NCBI GenBank assembly: GCA_934045905.1
Contig: OW203762.1
Coordinates: 23,716,345 to 23,780,344, forward strand
DNA: 64,000 bases
Direction: 5' to 3'
From: Leuctra nigra
Taxonomy: Eukaryota > Arthropoda > Insecta > Plecoptera > Leuctridae
The notes under the pieces were generated by a model that was not told the origin of the DNA, ran no database searches, and saw only the letters and a program-made list of their open reading frames with translations. The position numbers and the translations under genes were made by a program. Below, piece after piece: positions 16,911 to 25,503 of the stretch (within the stretch, counting starts at the first letter, position 1; each line of letters starts with the position of its first letter).

Positions 16911-19775
16911 AATGCCCCCGCACTAAATGAGGGAGGAGGAATACCCCCTGCATGCTACTCAAAGGGGGGGCTAGTACTGCTCCTGGACAATGCCAGGAGC
17001 CTCCTCAACAAAATGGACGACCTCAGAAGCAGAGTTGCAATCTTCAAGCCGGATGTATTCATCATTGTGGAGACTTGGCTTGACGAAGGGGTACTAGCGT
17101 GCGAAACTGCTGTGAACGGATACACTACGCACAGGAGGGACAGGAACCGGCACGGAGGAGGTGTCCTCATAGGATGCGCCCACCGTCTAAATGCCTCACT
17201 GCTATGGACAGACTCAACCTTCGAATTACTCTGTATCCGAGTGAGACCGGGGAAGGGGCCTCTGGACATCATCGGCGGCTACAGAAGTGGACCCGACGGC
17301 TCGGACTTCCTCAAGGCGATTGAATCGCGTGTGGCAGAGTACGGGGCGGAGGAGAAGGTGGTGCTAGCGGGCGACTGGAATTTTCCTCATATTAAATGGA
17401 CTCCAGGTCAAATGCATGGTGCAACCCAGCGTACGGCCAACAACATCATGAACGCTGGGTTTGAGCTAGCCGTGAAGGTTGACACAAGGTTCACTCCATG
17501 GGGAAGCAGCAACCTTCTCGACGTTGTACTAGTCAAACCATCAGGAAACATCTATAGGAGTGAGACATCAGACGGAATGAGCGACCACAAACAAATCCTA
17601 GTGGAACTCATAGAAGAGTGCCCTGTTACTGCTGACAACAAAGCCGCCTCTAAACTCATATGGTGCATGAAAAAAGCCAACGTAGCTGCCTTGACAGACG
17701 AACTGTGGGAAAGGTACCCCGAGTGGGCACTGAAACCCGGCACTGTAGATGACAAGTGGACGGGCTTGGTGAATATATGTCACGAACTAATGGAAAAATT
17801 CATTCCCCGCAAGAGAATTCGGACCAGCGTCGACCCCCCCTACTTCGGAAAGAAGATTCATAGACTTAAGAGACAAGCTCGTCAGTTATACAGCAGGAAC
17901 AAATACTGCACAGGGAACAGGCATGCGCTGAAACTGAAGAGACTTGAGCTCAATAGAGAGAAGAGGCTCGCGCGCGATAAGCACCTGCTGAATGTAGTCA
18001 GCGACCCGAAAGATGGTTGGGCAATGCTCTTCAGGCACATTCGTAACTCCAAAAGTGACGGAAGAACACTGCCAAACTTGTCGGATGAACTAGGCAACAT
18101 TCACACAGAGCCAGCGGACAAAGCGAACGCCCTTAACGCCCAGTATGCCAAGGTATTCACGGCGAAGGAAGCACACAGGACTGAAATTCCTAAGGCAAGA
18201 AGAGGGAGTATGCCACTTGCGATAAGAGCGAAGAGTATTGCGGAGCTGCTGAAGAAGCTGAAGAACGGCAAGGCCCCGGGAGGCGACGGCCTGACGAACA
18301 CGTTCCTCAAGATGTGCGGCGTAAGCATCGCAATATATCTCGACACTCTCTTCAATGCCGCAATAACTGAGGGCAGCATACCATCTAGCTGGAAGAAGGC
18401 GGTAGTCATCCCTCTTTTCAAAGGTGGCGAGAGGGGCCTGATTACTAATTACCGTCCCATAAGTCTGACGAGCGCGGTATGCAAAGTCTTTGAAAAAGTA
18501 TTGCATGCATACATTACCAGAATCCTAGAAGAGAGAGACTGGCTAACACCCAGTCAGCACGGGTTCCGCAGGCGCTACTCTTGTGAGACGCAACTCTCTG
18601 CCTTGGGGCAAGAGCTGAGCGACGCACTAGACGCAGGTGATGAGGTCGATGCCATATTTCTAGATATGAGCAAGGCCTTCGACAAGGTACCACACTCCCT
18701 CCTCATAGACAAGCTGGACGACCTGGTTGAAGACAAAGCCGTAGTGCATATAGTCCAGGAACTGTTGTTCAACAGAACCCAGCAGGTGAGGGTTGATGCC
18801 ACCTTGTCTGAGGAGGTCGATGTTACATCAGGCGTACCGCAGGGAAGCGTGATTGGTCCCCTTCTTTTCATTATTTTCATCAATGATATGTCCCTGAACA
18901 TCAAGAGTGGCAAGCGACTCTTCGCTGATGACTGCGTCGTCTACCGCAAGATACGCGGAAAGGAGGATGAGGAAGCGCTCCAAAACGACCTGGATGAAAT
19001 CGTCATCTGGACCGAAAGGAACAAGATGGAGCTTAACACATCCAAATGCGAGGTAGTCCAGTTCCGAAGGAAACACAAAACCAGAGAAGTAGGCTACACG
19101 CTTCAAGACAGACCGCTCCTGAAGTCTACTGGGTACAAGTACCTTGGGATCTGGCTAGATCAATGTTTGAAGTGGAGGCCCCAAGTCGACAGAGTTACCG
19201 CCAAAGCCGCGAGGAACCTCAACTTTGTTATGAGGTCTCTTCGGGGAGCTAGCGTAGCAGTGAAGGAGAAGGCATACATAACGCTGATACGGCCCATTCT
19301 CGACTACGGCAGTGCTGTGTGGGACCCCCATAGAGCAGGCGAGATAGCCGACCTGGAGAAGATACAGCGTGTTGCTGCCAGAAGAGTGCTCGGAAGAAAC
19401 GGCAAGTGGAGGATCGAACACCCTGCTGGCAGCGACCCAGTGCGAACGTGGGAGAGCCCCTCTGAGATGATTGCCGAGCTAGGCTGGGAGCCATTAAGTC
19501 ACAGAAGAAAAAAGGCTCGCCTCGGAAATCTGCTGAGGGCCAAAATAGGACACACTGGCTGGGCGGAGTGGCACAGCCAGGTACAGGGAGCCAACTCAAC
19601 GCACAAAGTTATGGAAAGAGGGGCAAGGACGGATGTCGGCAAGTTCTCCCAGCTAACAAGGACCATCAAGGACTGGAACCAGCTGAGCGACACCCTGCGA
19701 AATGAAGCCCTACAAAACATGTCAGTCAGGGAGTTCCGGGACTTGTTAGACGCAGAACTCGCTCCTAACTTATAG
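16908..19775 (+). CDS. Retrotransposon ORF2: APE-type endonuclease and reverse transcriptase
   Basis: From the first codon after the ORF1 stop. The first in-frame ATG is 17013, giving 920 aa, but the conserved endonuclease N-terminal motif (LLLDNARSLLNK) lies before it, so translation must start upstream or by readthrough. Numbering from that Met: endonuclease E20 (VETW), RDRNRHGGG at 42-50, GDWN at 120-123, SDH at 190-192. RT: FKGGERGLITNYRPISLTSA about 469-488, D551 in FLDMSKAFDKVP, GVPQGSVIGPLLF about 607-619, FADD at 637-640. The C-terminal region is typical of jockey/CR1 ORF2. No internal stop, so it is probably functional. Confidence 0.9.
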   Translation, partial: LNAPALNEGGGIPPACYSKGGLVLLLDNARSLLNKMDDLRSRVAIFKPDVFIIVETWLDEGVLACETAVNGYTTHRRDRNRHGGGVLIGCAHRLNASLLWTDSTFELLCIRVRPGKGPLDIIGGYRSGPDGSDFLKAIESRVAEYGAEEKVVLAGDWNFPHIKWTPGQMHGATQRTANNIMNAGFELAVKVDTRFTPWGSSNLLDVVLVKPSGNIYRSETSDGMSDHKQILVELIEECPVTADNKAASKLIWCMKKANVAALTDELWERYPEWALKPGTVDDKWTGLVNICHELMEKFIPRKRIRTSVDPPYFGKKIHRLKRQARQLYSRNKYCTGNRHALKLKRLELNREKRLARDKHLLNVVSDPKDGWAMLFRHIRNSKSDGRTLPNLSDELGNIHTEPADKANALNAQYAKVFTAKEAHRTEIPKARRGSMPLAIRAKSIAELLKKLKNGKAPGGDGLTNTFLKMCGVSIAIYLDTLFNAAITEGSIPSSWKKAVVIPLFKGGERGLITNYRPISLTSAVCKVFEKVLHAYITRILEERDWLTPSQHGFRRRYSCETQLSALGQELSDALDAGDEVDAIFLDMSKAFDKVPHSLLIDKLDDLVEDKAVVHIVQELLFNRTQQVRVDATLSEEVDVTSGVPQGSVIGPLLFIIFINDMSLNIKSGKRLFADDCVVYRKIRGKEDEEALQNDLDEIVIWTERNKMELNTSKCEVVQFRRKHKTREVGYTLQDRPLLKSTGYKYLGIWLDQCLKWRPQVDRVTAKAARNLNFVMRSLRGASVAVKEKAYITLIRPILDYGSAVWDPHRAGEIADLEKIQRVAARRVLGRNGKWRIEHPAGSDPVRTWESPSEMIAELGWEPLSHRRKKARLGNLLRAKIGHTGWAEWHSQVQGANSTHKVMERGARTDVGKFSQLTRTIKDWNQLSDTLRNEALQNMSVREFRDLLDAELAPNL

Positions 19776-20380
19776 GCACGGGATGTGCATTTGCGATGAT
19801 TCAGGTCGTAAAGCCGGAAACTTCGCAAGTGCGGGTTCTGTGTTCTTCTTCTTATATCTTTAATTCTCCTATCACCTGTATCTTAGCCTGTATGTACACA
19901 CCAAAGACTGGGATTATTACAAATGTCAAAAGAGGCGCAAGACTTGACCATATTAGTATGTATTTCATGGTATTACGTATCTCATGTCATTATGTATTCC
20001 ATATTACGTGTTTTATTATTATTATTACTATTATTTTTATTATTATTATTATTATTAGGTATGTTATTATTCTTATTATTATTTACATCATTATGTGTCG
20101 CGTTTAGTATTACTACATGTATCTCATGGTACTATGTATTTCATATTGTTAGGTTCTCAAAATTATTATGTATTTCATAATAATATGTGTTGTATGATAC
20201 CATGCACTTCATATACTATGCGTTCATATTATTATGTTATGTTTTTTCATATTATTTGTAATTCATATTTTGTGTATTTCATATTTTATGTGTTTCTTAA
20301 GACTAATATGTATTTCATAGTATTATGTGTGCGTACTATTGTGTATTTCATGATAGTATGTAGGTACCTCATATTATTTT
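19776..20380 (+). repeat. 3' UTR, then degenerate AT-rich short tandem repeat up to gap
   Basis: The element's 3' UTR passes at about 19950 into loosely repeated units around 'TATGTATTTCATATTATTATG' (~20 bp) mixed with (ATT)n. The array runs into the run of N, suggesting the assembly broke in it. Confidence 0.6.
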
Positions 20381-20580
20381 NNNNNNNNNNNNNNNNNNNN
20401 NNNNNNNNNNNNNNNNNNNNNNNNNNNNNNNNNNNNNNNNNNNNNNNNNNNNNNNNNNNNNNNNNNNNNNNNNNNNNNNNNNNNNNNNNNNNNNNNNNNN
20501 NNNNNNNNNNNNNNNNNNNNNNNNNNNNNNNNNNNNNNNNNNNNNNNNNNNNNNNNNNNNNNNNNNNNNNNNNNNNNNNN
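20381..20580. other. Assembly gap (200 N)
   Basis: Exactly 200 N. The true length and content are unknown. Confidence 1.
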
Positions 20581-21114
20581 AACACCTCTAGTAGTATATT
20601 ATTGTGTTATTAGTAAAATGCTTAAATTTATTTGTAGGTACATCCAGAAAAAAAAAATTGTATACAAAATATTTCTTAAATCTTTGATACACCAAACAAA
20701 TCACAAAATGGTTCTTGAACGAAACGGATTGGCTGCTGGTCAGGTTCGATGACAATGATTGACATCAATCATTGATTTGATGTTGGTATCAATGAAATCA
20801 GATATCACCTACTAGAGGAAGATGACGAGTTAGCATAGACTTCATCGGAAGATGCCATCACATTTTTTTCAACAATTTATTTCTTTCAAATACCGTTTTA
20901 TGATTGTCAAGTGTCTGTGTACCTACAAATTATTTACGGAAAAAAATGAAATGATGGGACACAGACAGATTTCATTACAATACTATGAGATTTATTCCAT
21001 GAGATGTGATACTATGAGATACTATTACAACACTGTAATACGTACTTATATATTGCAATACTATAAAGCAAAATATTACAATCTATAAATAACCTGCAAG
21101 GAAGCTCCTTTAAA
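20581..21114. other. Non-coding, AT-rich
   Basis: Includes short runs of 'ATACTATGAGATACTATTAC' type resembling the repeat before the gap. No gene seen. Confidence 0.5.
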
Positions 21115-21120
21115 CCTCAC

Positions 21121-21212
21121 CTAGAATTGGACGTGCTGGATGCTGACATCGGTCTCGCTTTTATCTCAGCCTTTATTCGGTGGTCCAACGACGCCTCCTC
21201 TGCTTTTGCCAC
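21121..21212 (-). CDS. Possible internal exon of an unidentified host gene
   Basis: On the minus strand 'TTTTATATTTCACAG' is followed by 92 nt open in only one frame (starting VAKAEEASLDHRIKAEI and ending Ser/Thr-rich), then a donor GTGAGG. Both other frames contain stops, which supports coding. It starts in phase 0 and ends in phase 2. The peptide has no domain I recognise. No partner exon in the same gene is certain. Confidence 0.45.
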
Positions 21213-21286
21213 CTGTGAAATATAAAACATTCAACAATGAGCAACAAACAAAGCAAAACCAAATGATACTCACTGTCAGGAATTAA

Positions 21287-21830
21287 GGGGGGATGCCCAA
21301 GTAGAGGTCTCCGATAGATATCTGAATTAATATGCTTATTTAATAGATAATTTCCTTGTGCACCATAAACGCAAGAAAAAGTAGGGTAGCCGAACTAATT
21401 TCCAAGATATATCATTTTATAAATTTGAGTTAGCCCTATCTTTAACATCATGGTAAGTCGAAAAAACACGGTAATTTTCCTAGTAAATATTAGATTTAAA
21501 CTATTTTCCACCGATAGATTTTTTCCAAAAACTAATATTATGTGTATTAGACATAGAGGTATTTATTAAGATTTTTATATATACACCTAGCCGTACGTTT
21601 TTAAAAGTTAGGCGCCAAATTCTAAATAATTTTCCTATACCTCCTGTGTTAAAATTTCTTAATCTTCCGAAGACATCATAGTGAAAACTCAACATAATTC
21701 GAGAGTTGCAAGTTACAAGACATTTGATGAAACTTTTACATAAAAATATAGTTGAAATGTTGAAAAAATTAATAAAAGTCGTACATATGAACAAAAAATA
21801 TTTTCGGAAATACTACTTGGGCATCCCTCC
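21287..21830. mobile_element. piggyBac-like MITE
   Basis: 544 bp. The termini 'GGGGGGATGCCCAAGTAG' and the reverse complement 'CTACTTGGGCATCCCTCC' are flanked by TTAA on both sides (21283-21286, 21831-21834), the piggyBac target duplication. No transposase; a 97-aa minus ORF is unremarkable. Confidence 0.85.
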
Positions 21831-21963
21831 TTAAAACTCCGCCTTCGAGTCACAGAATCGCATGTTTGTAGGTCATTCAAAATACTGATTAGGTACTTAT
21901 TTATTATTTAGCTTATGGCAGTACATCAAGTTAAAAGAAAAGTCAAACATCTATAAGCACCTA

Positions 21964-22262
21964 AAGTTCGTTCACGTTTAGAATACCAAGGCCGTAAATG
22001 AACAATTGTATTCCTACACATGTAAATATCAATATAATAATCCAAAAATATGTATAATACGACTGTAGATAAAAATAAATCAATTTTATTGAATTTTTAT
22101 AATATTTTCTACTATTAAAAATTGTGTATTTCACTTAATTTATGCAATTTCAATAATACAAAGAAGAAAGTCTTGCCATTGACAGGGCAGTGTTCATGTG
22201 ACCGACCAATAAACGACGTGATCGACTAAAACGTCAGAAATATTCTTAATGTGAACGAACTT
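21964..22262. mobile_element. MITE with TA target duplication (Tc1/mariner-like)
   Basis: 299 bp. TIRs are AAGTTCGTTCACGTTTAGAA at the left and its near reverse complement at the right, with TA at 21962-21963 and 22263-22264. No coding capacity. Confidence 0.75.
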
Positions 22263-22269
22263 TAGTTAA

Positions 22270-22388
22270 TCATTCTATAAATGTATCAAGATCTTGTAGC
22301 CACTGAAACATGTCTACTGATGCTTGAATAAAATCTTCTTGACTCCTACCATTATGCTCTAAAGGGCACTCGCTACTGATATTGTGGA
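22270..22388 (-). CDS. Possible terminal exon of an unidentified host gene
   Basis: On the minus strand, after a possible acceptor ('TATACTCCACAG'), about 39 codons are open and end in TGA at 22270-22272. The peptide (…CPLEHNGRSQEDFIQASVDM…WLQDLDTFIE) has protein-like composition. The frame can also be read further upstream without a clear exon start. Transposons abut it on both sides. The stop makes it the end of a gene distinct from the exon at 21121-21212, or a chance ORF. Confidence 0.3.
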
Positions 22389-22789
22389 CTGTGGAGTATA
22401 GTCTAAAGCCTGATTTACACTGTTCAAGTTTACTTTCAAGTCCTTGCATTCAACCCTTGAATTCAACCCCTTGAATAGTCTAAACGGATAACTTGAAGCG
22501 TTCAACCCTTGAATTCAAGACTTGAACCTATTTAGAACATGTCCTATTTTCCTTGAAGACTTGAACGACTTGAACCAATCAGAACCCACGCCACAACTCT
22601 GGCTCCGCCCCTCACTCCAGTATCTTTCAAGATTTTCCCGCCAATTCCAGATTTTAACATATTCTAGCAAATATTAATTAGTTACCGATATGTCATAGCC
22701 ACGAGAGACAACTGTTTCATTAATTATACAATATGTGTCTATGTGGCATCAAAAATCTAGCACAATATTACTCAACAACTGACGATACC

Positions 22790-22850
22790 CATACATGTAT
22801 AATGTACTTGTCCACGGGATGATAATAAAATACAATACAATACAATAACA
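22790..22850 (+). repeat. Probable LINE 3' tail with (ATACA)n
   Basis: 'GTATAATGTACTTGTCCACG' followed by 'GATGATAATAAAATACAATA' and a short (ATACA)n run has the look of a non-LTR retrotransposon 3' end. It sits inside the Harbinger-like MITE. Confidence 0.35.
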
Positions 22851-22863
22851 TGTTCTTTGCAAG

Positions 22864-24198
22864 CAGTGGCGGCTGGTGCATTGGAGCACAGGGGCACGTG
22901 CCCTACCTAAAATATCAGGTTATACCTAAAAAAAAATATAATTTAATTCCTCAATGATTTATTATAATATTCTGCAAATAACAACCAATAATTATTCTGA
23001 GAACAAATTAAATGTTCAATTTGTAATGTAAAATGTTGAAACTCCCATCCATACGCTCTCCAAATCAATGAAATTACTGTATATTCCGTCGCCCGCTTGA
23101 AATCTTAGCGGCACCAGGCTGGGTAGGCAACCAGGGGCACAGCTAATACCGTGCCCCATTCCTGACGTCATTCTAGAAGTTGACGCATGCGCTCTTGCGT
23201 TCTCGCCATAGCAGCGCTCGAGCCGAACCGCGGTGTTGGGGCACAGAATCTTTGTGCCGACGGCATTCGGCAATCATCGGGCTTGATGCTTTTAGCTCGT
23301 GGATCATACTTCTCGTCCATCACTCAACGTTCCCGCTAATCGTTTTGAAGCGTTAATGTTTTTCTTATGGATTTCTTCAGATAAATTAAATAATTATCAG
23401 TGTAAATTATGTTTTGTTCATCAGTACCTATCGGTACATCATTGTCTCCTACTCTACTAGACTCATAATGTAAGTGGCGCATCAACTTTGTCGAGCTGTG
23501 TGTCTTCTTAGTACACAAAATTCTCAAATCAATGTTTTTATCTTTGGATGGAATGGCACACATGAATGTGTGGTTGTGAACTATAAACGCGTTATTTTGT
23601 TTCACTGCTTGCTCTTTATTTACCTAATAGAAATATAAGCCAATGAAGGTTTTCCAAAATCGTCGAAAATGCCGTATCGTATGCGCACTAAGAACGAATT
23701 TTTAACAACAATAGGAAAACTCGTCCAATCGCTACCAGACTCATTGTTGAGTTGAGTGTCAACTCAACAATGCTTTAATGAATTCATGGAACAATATTAT
23801 ATCTAGGCAACAATATAAGAATCAACAACAATATTAGTATGGAAAAATAAAATGGAATCATATTATGCAAGATGAAAATGAGACGGCTACGGGGAAACCT
23901 GATATAAAAAAGCGCGCCTCTACTTGGTGCGGAATCAGAGAAAACCCGGCTATGCTTTTGATGACAGAAGAAACTACTTACTGCACGACGTAATAAGTGC
24001 GATTTCTCAACTACTCTAAACTTAAATGGAACGCTCCCAAATCATTAACTTATGACTTGATAGTGTTCATTATTTCAAAAATTTCCGCCTTCGGCGGGTT
24101 GGCTCCGCCGGCTGGGGGTTCCCCCCAGACCCCCCCTGGGGTCGAGGACAACTTCGGTATTGCGCCCCACCTACTAGACAAGGCACCGGCCGCCACTG
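22864..24198. mobile_element. hAT-superfamily non-autonomous element
   Basis: 1335 bp. TIRs are CAGTGGCGGCTGGTGC at the left and CAGTGGCGGCCGGTGC (reverse complement) at the right, flanked by the 8-bp duplication TTTGCAAG (22856-22863, 24199-24206). The CAGTGGCGG-type end plus an 8-bp TSD is diagnostic for hAT. Two minus ORFs (85 and 89 aa) resemble no transposase. GC-rich 'CCGCCTTCGGCGGG' palindrome near 24088. Confidence 0.9.
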
Positions 24199-24396
24199 TT
24201 TGCAAGAAGTAAATATTTTAGGTTATGTTACGACTTGAAGCTTGAACAGTGTAAATGCCCATTCAAGTGGTTGAATTCAAGGGTTGAATTCAAGGACTTG
24301 AAAGCAAACTTGAACAGTGTAAATGAGGCTTAAAGCTCCTCCCCACAATCACATTCCTATAAATATAGGAAATAGTTGCAACGTCCGTGACCGGTT

Positions 24397-25480
24397 TGAT
24401 TTTTTTGATTTTTTTGATTTTTGATTTATTTTCCATTCATCATACATTTACATGTTGACAGTGACCCTCCTGGAGGACTCCAGTAATGAGGGTATAAGGA
24501 AAAGATTCCTTCCTATAAGGAAGGAATATTAATAAATATAATAGTTATATTAATAATAATAATAATAGTACATAGTAATATTAATAATAGTTATATTAGA
24601 TAAGTGTTACCTATTCAGATAATAGAGAAACTAGGTTATAATTATTTATCATCTAAATTAACAGTACAATAATAATAGTAAAAATGATAGTAAAACAAGG
24701 TTAGAATTATCTATCATCTAACTTAGCAGGTCATACTCTTACATTTTTAAGACAGTCAAGCTGGTGTGCTTCATTAAATTGTATCTATAGGTGGGTACAT
24801 TTAACAATAAATTACATTGATACAATAAATGCGTAGTTTACCTATTAGGTACTATTAGTAGGTATATCTCACTTTTATGTCAAATATTCTTCAATGGAGT
24901 AGAATGCCTCCTTTGTTAGAAATAATTTTAACTTATGTTTAAAACAATCTATGTCAGATGTGTTTTTTATGATCTCAGGGAGGTTATTGTATAATTTAAG
25001 TTTTTCGTAATTTGAGTTTTTTTGAATTTTTTTTGTTCTATGGTTAGTTACATGTATATCTTCCTTCCTTCTTGTATCATGTGTGTGTACATCTTTATTC
25101 AAATTTTGATTGTGAATGTCCTTTTTTATGCTAATGCATGATTCGTGAATGTACAAGCTATATATTGTGAGGATTTTATGTTTCTTGAAATGGGGTCTGC
25201 AGTGTGGTTTTATAAAAGTATCTTTAGTTTTGTTTTTTAGTCCGAGAATGATTCTAATTGCCCTTTTCTGAATTTTGAATATTTGTTCTATTCTAGTGCT
25301 GTTGCCCCAAAATTCAATACCATAGCGCATGTGGGAATCAAAATTGGCGAAGTAGGCTAATTTTGCCGTTTTTATATTCGTAAGTAGCTTTATGGATTTC
25401 AAGGCAAAACACGCTGAGCTTAGTTTCTTAGCAAGTGTTTCAGAGTGCTTGTTCCAGCTTAATTTTTCGTCAATTGTGAT
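24397..25480 (-). mobile_element. 5'-truncated non-LTR retrotransposon
   Basis: Minus orientation. The 3' end is at about 24397 with an AATAAA-containing end and an (ATCAAAAA)n tail. A 3' UTR of about 470 bp precedes the C-terminal part of an ORF2 (24875-25478). The 5' truncation abuts the next element at about 25480. Confidence 0.8.
24875..25478 (-). pseudogene. ORF2 C-terminal fragment of a jockey-like reverse transcriptase
   Basis: An open frame continues upstream of the Met at 25402 to about 25478 (TIDEKLSWNKHSETLAKKL). It includes AYFANFDSHMRYGIEFWGNS, IFKIQKRAIRIILG, the CRPHFKKHKILT region and the end FYSIEEYLT. These are typical of the region after the RT domain in jockey-type ORF2. 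The palm with FADD is missing, so it is dead as an RT. The part present has no stop. Confidence 0.85.
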
Positions 25481-25503
25481 GATTGAAGATAAGCCGATTG
25501 AAG

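Larger units (their letters stand above)
14067..19950 (+). mobile_element. CR1/jockey-type non-LTR retrotransposon with macrodomain ORF1
   Basis: Two large ORFs in the LINE order: ORF1 (14067-16907), then ORF2 with endonuclease and reverse transcriptase (to 19775). The 3' UTR contains 'CCTATCACCTGTATC', resembling the 'CTACCACCTGT' motif near the 3' end of the second element, and passes into AT-rich sequence. Both ORFs are open apart from the ORF1 stop. 5' and 3' ends are approximate and no target duplication was identified. RT motifs fit the CR1/jockey group; clade needs a tree. Confidence 0.85.
22407..24330. mobile_element. PIF/Harbinger-like MITE, split by a hAT element
   Basis: The left end 'AGCCTGATTTACACTGTTCA' and the right end (reverse complement 'AGCCTCATTTACACTGTTCA') continue as inverted repeats through 'AGTCCTTG' and 'TTCAACCCTTGAATTCAACC' stretches. 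A TAA duplication lies at 22404-22406 and 24331-24333, the 3-bp TWA site of Harbinger. Without the inserted hAT element it is about 580 bp. No transposase. Confidence 0.8.

Noticed and set aside
15223..16911. 562-aa plus-strand ORF and Cys-rich minus-strand ORFs over the 75-bp array
   Set aside because: Shadow frames of the ORF1 tandem repeat; no conserved domain expected.
17013..17015. ATG at 17013 as the true ORF2 start
   Set aside because: It would omit the conserved DNARSLLNK part of the endonuclease, which is encoded in frame just upstream.
23016..23605. Two minus ORFs in the hAT element as a transposase remnant
   Set aside because: No hAT dimerisation or catalytic motif recognisable.
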